64,000 nt of DNA. Origin: Streptomyces violaceoruber. GTDB taxonomy: Bacteria; Actinomycetota; Actinomycetes; Streptomycetales; Streptomycetaceae. Position numbers and translations under genes: made by a program. The DNA lies in the NCBI RefSeq assembly GCF_033406955.1, contig NZ_CP137734.1:868001-932000 (forward strand). Direction: 5' to 3'. Position 1 is the stretch's first letter. Every line of letters begins with the position of its first letter. The notes beneath the pieces were generated by a model. That model saw only the letters and a program-made list of their open reading frames with translations. It did no database searches and was not told the DNA's origin. This document shows, piece by piece, positions 18,218-25,506 of the stretch.

Positions 18218-19441
18218 ATGACGCAGGAGACCACCACGCTCACCGGCCAGTCGCCACCCCCGGTGCGGGACTGGCCCGCCCTCGACCTGGACGGCCCGGA
18301 GTTCGACCCGGTCCTCGCCGAGCTGATGCGCGAGGGGCCGCTGACCCGCGTCCGGCTCCCGCACGGCGAGGGCTGGGCCTGGCTGGCGACGCGGTACGAC
18401 GACGTGAAGGCGATCACCAACGATCCGCGCTTCGGCCGGGCCGAGGTGACGCAACGTCAGATCACGCGTCTCGCCCCGCACTTCAAGCCGCGGCCCGGCT
18501 CGCTCGCCTTCGCCGACCAGCCCGACCACAACCGGCTGCGGCGCGCGGTCGCGGGCGCGTTCACGGTCGGCGCCACGAAGCGGCTGCGGCCCCGGGCGCA
18601 GGAGATCCTGGACGGTCTCGTGGACGGGATCCTCGCCGAGGGGCCACCGGCCGACCTGGTCGAGCGGGTCCTGGAGCCCTTCCCGATCGCCGTCGTCAGC
18701 GAGGTGATGGGCGTGCCGGCCGCCGACCGGGAGCGTGTGCACTCCTGGACCCGGCAGATCATCTCGACCTCCGGCGGTGCCGAGGCCGCCGAGCGGGCCA
18801 AACAGGGCCTGTACGGGTGGATCACCGAGACCGTGCGCGCCCGGGCCGGCAGCGAGGGCGGCGACGTGTACTCGATGCTCGGGGCCGCCGTGGGCCGCGG
18901 CGAGGTCGGCGAGACGGAGGCCGTCGGGCTGGCGGGGCCGCTGCAGATCGGCGGCGAGGCCGTCACGCACAACGTCGGCCAGATGCTGTACCTGCTGCTC
19001 ACCCGCCGCGAGCTGATGGCCCGGATGCGCGAGCGGCCCGGGGCGCGCGGCACGGCGCTGGACGAGCTGCTGCGCTGGATCTCGCACCGCACGTCGGTGG
19101 GCCTCGCCCGCATCGCCCTGGAGGACGTCGAGGTGCACGGGACGCGCATCGCCGCCGGTGAGCCGGTGTACGTCTCGTACCTGGCCGCCAACCGCGATCC
19201 GGACGTCTTCCCCGACCCGGACCGCATCGACCTGGACCGCGACCCCAACCCGCACCTGGCGTACGGCAACGGGCACCACTTCTGCACCGGCGCCGTGCTC
19301 GCCCGGATGCAGACCGAGCTGCTGGTCGACACGCTCCTGGAGCGGCTGCCGGGGCTGCGGCTCGCGGTCCCGGCCGAGCAGGTGGCCTGGCGCCGCAAGA
19401 CCATGATCAGGGGTCCGCGCACGCTGCCCTGCACCTGGTAG
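18218..19441 (+). CDS. Cytochrome P450
   Basis: A 407-residue soluble bacterial class-I P450. The heme-binding loop AYGNGHHFCTGA (near residue 347) supplies the Cys thiolate, and the K-helix ExxR is in LDELLRW (near 285). ATG start after GGGGGG. In the I-helix, where AGxET(T/S) is normal, the sequence is IGGEAVTHN, so the oxygen-activating Thr is replaced by Ala. Such variants are known among biosynthetic P450s. No ferredoxin or reductase gene is nearby, so redox partners must come from elsewhere. The substrate is unknown. It converges on the ECF-associated operon, with 34 bases between stops. Confidence 0.92.
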   Translation: MTQETTTLTGQSPPPVRDWPALDLDGPEFDPVLAELMREGPLTRVRLPHGEGWAWLATRYDDVKAITNDPRFGRAEVTQRQITRLAPHFKPRPGSLAFADQPDHNRLRRAVAGAFTVGATKRLRPRAQEILDGLVDGILAEGPPADLVERVLEPFPIAVVSEVMGVPAADRERVHSWTRQIISTSGGAEAAERAKQGLYGWITETVRARAGSEGGDVYSMLGAAVGRGEVGETEAVGLAGPLQIGGEAVTHNVGQMLYLLLTRRELMARMRERPGARGTALDELLRWISHRTSVGLARIALEDVEVHGTRIAAGEPVYVSYLAANRDPDVFPDPDRIDLDRDPNPHLAYGNGHHFCTGAVLARMQTELLVDTLLERLPGLRLAVPAEQVAWRRKTMIRGPRTLPCTW

Positions 19442-19475
19442 CCCCGCACACCCCGCGCCGGGCGGACGGCACGCG

Positions 19476-19976
19476 TCAGGCTCGCAGCCACTCCGTCACG
19501 ACCACCTCCCGGCCGGTCCGCAGCCGCAGCGCGAACGGACCGGCGGGCGGGGCCTCGCCGGTGAACCGGCCCATGTCGTCGGCCGTCAGCCGGGCGTGCT
19601 CCCGCGGGCCGCTCAGCACCTCGATCCCGGCCGGGCCCGGCGGCAGCAGCTGGCCGATCAGGCCCTCGGCGGTCACCTCGACGTCGACGGTCACACCGTC
19701 CGACTGGAAGGTCAGCATCCGCGGGGGGTCCGTCTCCCCCCTGACGGGGATGCCGTCCACCAGCGAGTCGAAGGTCAGCTCGGCGACGCGGGCGTCCAGG
19801 TCGTGCAGGACGAAGGCGTCGACGGCGGTCCGCCGCAGCTCGGCCGGGACCGGGTCCAGGATCGCGGCGGCCTGCCGCAGCTCCTCCTCCAGCAGACCGT
19901 CGTGCAGCTCTCCGTCGCGCTCGTCGCGCTCGTCGCGGTCGTCATGCTCGTCGCGGTCGTCGTTGAGATCGCTCAT
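19476..19976 (-). CDS. Acidic small protein coupled to ECF sigma factor
   Basis: A 166-residue soluble protein of unknown function. The first 22 residues are an Asp/Arg-rich low-complexity stretch (DDRDEHDDRDERDERD), followed by a helical segment (AAAILDPVPAELRRTAVDAF, residues 37-55) and a beta-rich C-terminal half with TFDSLVDG and GREVVVTEWL. Its ATG overlaps the sigma-factor stop (ATGA), the usual arrangement of a sigma factor and its regulator. It has no membrane helix and no HxxxCxxC zinc motif, so it is not a classical ZAS anti-sigma factor. A soluble anti-sigma factor, or a substrate of the neighbouring proteases, is my inference only. Confidence 0.75.
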   Translation of the reverse strand: MSDLNDDRDEHDDRDERDERDGELHDGLLEEELRQAAAILDPVPAELRRTAVDAFVLHDLDARVAELTFDSLVDGIPVRGETDPPRMLTFQSDGVTVDVEVTAEGLIGQLLPPGPAGIEVLSGPREHARLTADDMGRFTGEAPPAGPFALRLRTGREVVVTEWLRA

Positions 19977-20548
19977 TTCGTCCCCCGTGCCTCCAGCCGG
20001 GCCCGCAGCCGGCGCAGACAGCGCTGGCGCATCGGGCCGATGCTGCCCACCGCGATACCCAGCGCGGCGGACACCTCCTGATAACTGGGCGGCGGCGAGG
20101 AGATCAGCACCCGCAGCAACTGGCGGCACCGCTCGCCCAGTTCCTCGAACTCCTGCCACAGCAGCCGTACGCGCTCGGTCTGCGCGGCGGCCTCCTCGGA
20201 GTCGAGCACCGACTCCTCCGGCGTACGCTCCTCGCTCGGCCGGTCGAGCAGCTGTGGATCGTCGGTCGGCGTCCACCGCTTGGAGGCCTTGAGCAGCTTC
20301 AGGCACTCGTGCCGTGCCGTGCTCGCCAGCCAGGAGCCGGTCTTCTCCGGTTCCCGGATCCGCCCCAGGTGCTGGGCGAAGCGGAACCAGGCGGTCTGGT
20401 ACACCTCGTGCGCGTCGGCGTCGGACAGCCCGTGCGACCTGGCCACGGACCACACCAGCGGGCCGAGTCCGTCCACCAGTGACTTCCAGGCCGCCGCGTC
20501 CCCGTCGGCCGCCGACTGGACGAGCGCCCCGACATCTGCACGGTCCAC
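19973..20548 (-). CDS. ECF-type RNA polymerase sigma factor
   Basis: A 191-residue sigma-70-family protein. Region 2 spans about residues 10-90, with the polymerase-binding helix AHEVYQTAWFRFAQHLGR and GSWLASTARHECLK. Region 4 (about 130-185) ends in a helix-turn-helix: SYQEVSAALGIAVGSIGPMR. The acidic linker (about 95-125) contains DRPSEERTPEESVLDSEE. The GTG start at 20548 has a G-rich ribosome binding site. It lies 71 bases after the subtilase gene and overlaps the acidic protein gene by 4 bases, suggesting a three-gene operon. The regulon is unknown, and no autoregulated promoter could be assigned. Confidence 0.88.
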   Translation of the reverse strand: MDRADVGALVQSAADGDAAAWKSLVDGLGPLVWSVARSHGLSDADAHEVYQTAWFRFAQHLGRIREPEKTGSWLASTARHECLKLLKASKRWTPTDDPQLLDRPSEERTPEESVLDSEEAAAQTERVRLLWQEFEELGERCRQLLRVLISSPPPSYQEVSAALGIAVGSIGPMRQRCLRRLRARLEARGTK

Positions 20549-20619
20549 GGTCCCACCCCTCGTGTACGACCTGACATCGTACGCCGTGGAGTGGATGGTT
20601 CCGACCGCCAGCAGGCCGT

Positions 20620-22053
20620 TCACGACCCGCCTTCCGACGGGTCGACGGGGACCGGGCGCCAGGTGGGCGGCAGCAGCGCGGGCACGTGCGCCCCGCGCAC
20701 CTCCGCGTACTCGGTGTTGGCCGCGAGGAGTTGCCGGCCGGCCGCGCGCGGGTCGGTCTCCTTGTGCGCCGTCATCCGGGAGGCGACCAGCCCCGCGACC
20801 ACGGGGGTGGCGAAGGAGGTGCCGCTCCACTGCGCGTGCCCCTCGAACATCACCTGGTCCGGCTTGGCGGGCGCCTCGCCCGGCTCGCTCAGCACCCCGT
20901 TGTGCCGGGGGTACTGGCAGGTGCAGGCATAGGTGAAGCCGAACCGGCAGGCGTCGTAGGTGGAGTGCTGGTAGACGTACGGCACGGGTGTCCCGAAGCC
21001 GGTGAGGGCGCTGGTGAGGCGCTCGCCGGGGGCGTAGGCCCGCACCCAGCCGCCGTGGTTGCTGAAGCAGGCGCCGAACTCGCCGTCGGAGCGCAGCGCC
21101 CCGATCGAGAGCACCGAGTCCTCCCAGCCGGGCAGGGTGGCGTAGGCGGCGGGCCAGAAGGGCGTGGCGCTGGCGTTGTTGCCCGCGGCGGCGACCAGCA
21201 GGGTGCGCTGGTCGCGGAGTTCCTCCATGAAGGCGTGGACGCCGAGCAGGCCGTCGGTGCGGCCGTTGGAGGTGCCTGCGGAGAGGCTGAGGACCTCGGG
21301 CCAGCCGCCGCTGTCGACGGCCTCGAAGAGCTTCTCGCCCAGCTCCGACTCGAGGATCGCGCCCGCGTCGTTGAGGGTGTTGCTGACGGTCACGTCGGTG
21401 TTGGGCGCGACGGCGGCGACCAGCCCGGCGATGAAGGTGCCGTGCCCGACGTACTGGCACAGGACTCCGTCGTCGTCGCACTCCCTGATCTGGGCGTCGC
21501 CGTCGGTGTGGGCCAGCAGCGGGTAGGACCGGTAGTCGTGCATGAGGCCGGTGTCGATGACGAGGACGCCGACGGCGGTCCCGGCGTCGTACGGCGTCCC
21601 GTCGGCGGCCGGGTTGGGCGGCTCGCTCAGCGGGACGGGCACGGGCTCGTCGCCGGGGCAGGCGTTGACGGCGATGGAGACGACGTGGTTGCGGCTGATC
21701 AGCCGGCGGCCCGCGCGGCCCTCCATCGTCCTGAGGGAGCGCAGGGCGTGGGCGACGGTGGGGTCGCCGTCGCGGGCACCCTCCCCGGGGTCGGCGACCT
21801 GGATGCGGGTGATGCCGGTGCGGTTGGACTCGGGGCTCGCCCGGCGCACGTGGTCCGGTGCGAGCCCGGCCATCGTGGTGAAGTGGTCGCGCACGGTGTC
21901 CTCGACGAGCCGGGCCTCCTCGCCGTCACGGGCGAGGACGACGCCCTTCTCGTAGAAGAACTCGGCCGAGTCGTCCGGGCCCATCGCCAGCGGGACGTCC
22001 GGCATCGAGCGCTGGATCTGGTCGAACTGCTCGCGGAATCGCTGTGGTGCCAT
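20620..22053 (-). CDS. Intracellular subtilisin-like (S8) serine protease
   Basis: A 477-residue subtilase. The start is the ATG at 22053 with GGAGGAC 8 bases upstream; the frame extends further but only into low complexity. The triad is intact: Asp167 (VLVIDTGL), His204 (YVGHGTFIAG) and Ser413 (GTSFATPVVAG), with the oxyanion Asn292 (AAAGNNASA). There is no signal peptide, and the first ~155 residues are a non-standard N-terminal region rather than an I9 prodomain, so it probably acts in the cytoplasm. A Cys-rich insert lies at about 368-379 (DACRFGFTYACT). It leads an operon with the ECF sigma factor and acidic protein and is divergent from the CHAT gene, which suggests proteolytic control of the sigma factor. 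The substrate is unknown. Confidence 0.87.
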   Translation of the reverse strand: MAPQRFREQFDQIQRSMPDVPLAMGPDDSAEFFYEKGVVLARDGEEARLVEDTVRDHFTTMAGLAPDHVRRASPESNRTGITRIQVADPGEGARDGDPTVAHALRSLRTMEGRAGRRLISRNHVVSIAVNACPGDEPVPVPLSEPPNPAADGTPYDAGTAVGVLVIDTGLMHDYRSYPLLAHTDGDAQIRECDDDGVLCQYVGHGTFIAGLVAAVAPNTDVTVSNTLNDAGAILESELGEKLFEAVDSGGWPEVLSLSAGTSNGRTDGLLGVHAFMEELRDQRTLLVAAAGNNASATPFWPAAYATLPGWEDSVLSIGALRSDGEFGACFSNHGGWVRAYAPGERLTSALTGFGTPVPYVYQHSTYDACRFGFTYACTCQYPRHNGVLSEPGEAPAKPDQVMFEGHAQWSGTSFATPVVAGLVASRMTAHKETDPRAAGRQLLAANTEYAEVRGAHVPALLPPTWRPVPVDPSEGGS

Positions 22054-22151
22054 TCTTGTCCTCCACTGTGGCGGTGGCGGTGACGACGGCCGGGGCCCGG
22101 GCGTGACCGCGGGTGTGCCCCCGGATGTGACCACGGTGGTGGCAGCGGTCG

Positions 22152-22180
22152 TCAATCAGAGTCCCGGGGTGGCCGATTGA
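22152..22180. promoter_or_regulatory. Inverted repeat between subtilase and CHAT genes
   Basis: TCAATC (22152-22157) and GATTGA (22175-22180) form a 6-bp inverted repeat with a 17-base spacer, in the 177-base divergent gap. It is locally AT-rich and could control one or both promoters. This is a weak candidate. Confidence 0.3.
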
Positions 22181-22230
22181 TACAGACTCGAACCTGTGTG
22201 GCGTGGTTCCGGAGCACTACCATCCGTGGG

Positions 22231-25200
22231 GTGACAGCGCGAAACGACTCGGTTCTCGACCTGCTGCCGATGGTGTTCGCCGCCCCGGGCGAAGCGCTGA
22301 CGCGGGCGGAGGAGTTGCTCGGCGCCGATCCCTCGCCGCTGCACGCCTCGGTCGCCCATCAGGTGATCGGCATCTGGCAGCGGGACTTCGGCGACACCCG
22401 GCGCGCCCTGGCCCATCTGCGGCGCGCCCGCGACCTCGCCGCGCGCGCGGACTCGGCCGAGCGGGAGGCGGACGTCCTGGCCACGCTCGGGGTCGCGCTG
22501 GTGCACGCCGGGCGTACGCGGGCGGGGCTGGAGGCGTTCGAGCGGGGCGTGGCGCGCGGGAGCGGTCACACGCGCGCGCGGGTGCTGTTCCGGCGGGCGT
22601 ACGTGTGGTGGGTCCTCGGCCGGCACGGGGAGGCGCTGGAGGACGTACGGCGGGCGATCCCGGTGCTGCGGCAGGCGGAGGACGTGATCTGGACGGCGCG
22701 GGCGCTGACGCTGCGGGCGACCGTGCACCTGGCACTGGGATCGGTGGAGCGGGCGGACGCCGACTTCACCGCGGCGGAGGCGCTGTGGGACACCACGGGC
22801 CAGGAGCACGACAAGGCCGACGCGGTGGAGAGCCGGGGTCTGGCGGCCTTCCGTTCGGGTGACGTTCCGGCGGCGCTGCGGCTCCTGGACGAGGCGGAGG
22901 AGCGGTACGGGAAGCTGGGCACGCCGACGTTCATGCTGACCATCCGGCGCTGCGAGGTGCTGATGGCGGCGGGGCTCGCCACCGAGGCGCTGGCGGAGGC
23001 GGACGGGGCCGTGGCGGCGCTGGACGGGATCGGCGGGCAGTCCACCCGCAAGGCGGAGTTGCTGCTGGTGGCCGCGCGGGCGGCCCGGCTGGCGGGCGAG
23101 CCGCAGACCGCGCTGGCGCGCGCGGCCGTCGCGGTGCGGCTGTTCGCCGGGCAGCGGCGCACCTGGTACGAGACGCACGCCCGGCTGGTGCTGATCGAGG
23201 CTCGGGTCGCCACGGGGCGCGGATCGGGCCGGCTGGTCGCGGACGCGGCGGCGGTGGCGGAGCGGCTGGCGGCCTTCGGGGCCCCGGCCGCGCCGGAGGC
23301 CTCGCTGCTGGCGGGCCGGATCGCGCTGGACCTCGGCTGGACCGCGGACGCGGAACGGCATCTGGCGGTGGCCGCGCGCAGCCGGCACGGCGGGCCGCCG
23401 CTGGCGCGGATGACGGGCTGGGCGGCGCAGGCGCTGCGGGCGCGGGCGGCGGGGTCGGCGCGGGGCGTCCTGGAGGCCTGCCGGCGCGGTCTGGACGTCC
23501 TCGACGACCACCGGATGACGCTGGGCGCCTCGGAGCTGCGGGCCCGGGCCACCGCGCAGGGCGCGGAGCTGGCGGCGCTGGCGCAGCGGGCGTCGCTGGT
23601 CTCGGGCGGGCCGCGGCGGCTGCTGGGCTGGAGCGAGCGCTGGCGGGCGACGGTGCTGTCGGCGCCGCCGACCCGGCCGCCGGCCGATCCGGTGCTGCTG
23701 ACCGCCATGACGGCGTTCCGGGAACTCGCGGCCCGCGCGGAGGAGGCCCGCACGGACGGCGGCCGGCCCGCACCCGCGCTGGAGCGCGAACAGCGGCGCC
23801 TGGAGCGGGAGATCCGCTCCCGCACTCTGCACATGCGGGGCGAGGCGCCCGGCGACGGCGACCGGTTCGACGTGGGGCGGCTGCTGCGGCGGCTGGGCGA
23901 CGAGGTGCGGCTGGTGGAGCTGGCGGTGCTCGACGGGCGCGTGCACGTGCTGCTGTGCGGGCAGGGCCGGGTACGGCGCTTCGAGGCCGGGCTGCTGGCC
24001 GAGGCGGAGGTGGAGGCGGAGCACGTGCAGGCCGGGTTGCGGCGGCTGGCCCATCCGGGTGCTGAGGCCCGGCTGCCGCTGGTGGAGGCGGCGGGCGCGC
24101 GCCTCCAGCAGTTGCTGCTGGGGCCCGCCGCGGCCCACCTCGGCTCGGGCCCGGTCGTCGTGGTCCCGCCGGGCCGGCTGCACCGGGTGCCGTGGGCGCT
24201 GCTGCCGGTCCTGCGGGACCGCGTTCTCAGCGTGTCGCCGTCGGCGAGCAGCTGGCTGCGCGCGAGGGACACCGCTCCCCCGCCCGGCGGCCGCCAGGTA
24301 CTGGTCCGCGGCCCCGGCCTGGCGAGCGGCGGCGCCGAGGTGCCGGAACTCTCCGAGCGGTACGCGGGGGCGCGGCCGGGGAGCAACGGGGCGGGGAGCC
24401 CGTCGCCCGGGCCCCCGGCCGGGGCGCACCGGCCGCCACCGGGGGGCGGACGGGAGCGCGGTGGACACGCGGAGCCTGCCGGCACGCCTTCGGTGCCGCC
24501 GCGGGGCGAGCGGCGCCCGGGGAACAACGGCGAACCGGCCGGGCCGCGCCAAGGCCCATCACCCGCCGCACCGGACCGCGGTGGGCCCGGCGAACCGGCC
24601 GGGCCGCACCGAGTACCGGCGTCGGACGGACCGGGTCGCGGGGAGCACCCACGGGCGGCCGGTGCGCCTTCGGTGCCGTCGCAGGCCGCGCCGGACCGCG
24701 GCGAACACGCACCGTCGACCGGAACGCGCCGGGTGCCGTCGCAGGGCGGGCCCCACCGCGGCGAACACGGGCGGCCCGCCGGGGTGCTCGCGGTGCCGCC
24801 GCGAGGTGGGTGGGAGCGTGGGGGACGGGGGGAGCCGACCGCGGCGGACGGCGGCGGGGGACGGGCTTCGCTGGTTGTCGACGGCGTCGGCGCAGGCGTC
24901 GACGGGGAGGTCGTCGGCCGGGTGGCCGGCGCCGCCCGGCAGGCGCGACCCGGCGCCCCCGGGGCCGGCGCCGCCGAGCGGGGCCGAACCGTCGTGCTGG
25001 AGGGCGACGACGCACGGGTGCCCGGCGTGTTGCGGGAACTGGACGGGGCCGCGTTGGCGCACATCGCGGCGCACGGGACCTTCCGCGCGGACAGTCCGTT
25101 GTTCTCGTCGCTGCGGATGGCCGACGGGCCGCTCATCGTGCACGACTTCGAGCGGCTGGACCGCAGCCCGTACCGGATCATCCTGCCCTGCTGCGACACC

Positions 25201-25458
25201 GCGCGCTTCGCGTCGGTCGGCGCCGACGAGTTGCTCGGCCTGGTCACCGCGCTGCTGCCGTTGGGCACGGCCGGGGTGGTGGCGTGCACCGCGCCGGTCA
25301 ACGACGCCGCGGTGGTTCCCCTGATGCTCGCGTTGCACAAGGGGCTGGAGGCCGGCCTGTCCCTGGCGGAGGCGCTGCGCGACGCGCGGGCCGCGCTGCC
25401 GGGCGACGCGGTGCACCAGGCGACGGGATGGGCCTTCACGGCGTTCGGGGCGGCCTGA
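22231..25458 (+). CDS. TPR-CHAT domain caspase-like protease
   Basis: About 1,075 residues from the GTG at 22231; the frame is open from 22177. The first ~560 residues are helical repeats of TPR type (for example RRAYVWWVLGRHGEALEDVR). The C-terminal ~400 residues form a CHAT caspase-like domain with the dyad His948 (HIAAHGTFRADSPLFSSL) and Cys988 (ILPCCDTA, where LSACxTG is usual), then GADELLGLVTALLPLGTAGV. The domain is interrupted at about residues 721-874 by tandem 20-residue Pro/Gly/Arg-rich repeats. TPR-CHAT proteins are signal-activated proteases. The gene is divergent from the subtilase-sigma operon and convergent with a LuxR regulator. Protease function is inferred from the intact dyad. 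Confidence 0.88.
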   Translation: MTARNDSVLDLLPMVFAAPGEALTRAEELLGADPSPLHASVAHQVIGIWQRDFGDTRRALAHLRRARDLAARADSAEREADVLATLGVALVHAGRTRAGLEAFERGVARGSGHTRARVLFRRAYVWWVLGRHGEALEDVRRAIPVLRQAEDVIWTARALTLRATVHLALGSVERADADFTAAEALWDTTGQEHDKADAVESRGLAAFRSGDVPAALRLLDEAEERYGKLGTPTFMLTIRRCEVLMAAGLATEALAEADGAVAALDGIGGQSTRKAELLLVAARAARLAGEPQTALARAAVAVRLFAGQRRTWYETHARLVLIEARVATGRGSGRLVADAAAVAERLAAFGAPAAPEASLLAGRIALDLGWTADAERHLAVAARSRHGGPPLARMTGWAAQALRARAAGSARGVLEACRRGLDVLDDHRMTLGASELRARATAQGAELAALAQRASLVSGGPRRLLGWSERWRATVLSAPPTRPPADPVLLTAMTAFRELAARAEEARTDGGRPAPALEREQRRLEREIRSRTLHMRGEAPGDGDRFDVGRLLRRLGDEVRLVELAVLDGRVHVLLCGQGRVRRFEAGLLAEAEVEAEHVQAGLRRLAHPGAEARLPLVEAAGARLQQLLLGPAAAHLGSGPVVVVPPGRLHRVPWALLPVLRDRVLSVSPSASSWLRARDTAPPPGGRQVLVRGPGLASGGAEVPELSERYAGARPGSNGAGSPSPGPPAGAHRPPPGGGRERGGHAEPAGTPSVPPRGERRPGNNGEPAGPRQGPSPAAPDRGGPGEPAGPHRVPASDGPGRGEHPRAAGAPSVPSQAAPDRGEHAPSTGTRRVPSQGGPHRGEHGRPAGVLAVPPRGGWERGGRGEPTAADGGGGRASLVVDGVGAGVDGEVVGRVAGAARQARPGAPGAGAAERGRTVVLEGDDARVPGVLRELDGAALAHIAAHGTFRADSPLFSSLRMADGPLIVHDFERLDRSPYRIILPCCDTARFASVGADELLGLVTALLPLGTAGVVACTAPVNDAAVVPLMLALHKGLEAGLSLAEALRDARAALPGDAVHQATGWAFTAFGAA
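24391..24850 (+). repeat. 60-bp tandem repeat inside the CHAT gene (about 7 copies)
   Basis: Units start at 24391, 24451, 24511, 24571, 24631, 24691 and 24751, each exactly 60 bp, with a partial unit from 24811. Each encodes 20 residues; a consensus is PDRGEHGEPAGTHRVPSQGG. Copies diverge but keep frame and period without indels. The repeat falls within a loop of the CHAT domain, upstream of the catalytic His, and is predicted to be disordered. Confidence 0.9.
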
Positions 25459-25487
25459 GCCCGCCGTTCGGGGCGGCCTGAGCCCGC
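25442..25487 (+). repeat. 23-bp tandem duplication across the CHAT stop codon
   Basis: Two adjacent copies of a 23-bp unit (25442-25464 and 25465-25487), each containing the TGA context GGCGGCCTGAGCCC. The first copy holds the real stop of the CHAT gene. The second lies in the 48-base gap before the convergent regulator. Confidence 0.8.
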
Positions 25488-25506
25488 CCGGTGCCCGGCC
25501 GCCGGG

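Noticed and set aside
13489..18420. Very long minus-strand open frame (1,643 codons) over icd and its neighbours
   Set aside because: It lies opposite the permease, MscS, icd, amidohydrolase and P450 genes; its translation is His/Arg/Gly-rich with no domain. It is the usual antisense artefact of GC-rich coding DNA.
24391..24850. CRISPR-like array
   Set aside because: The 60-bp repeats are directly adjacent without spacers and lie inside a coding frame. No cas genes are present.
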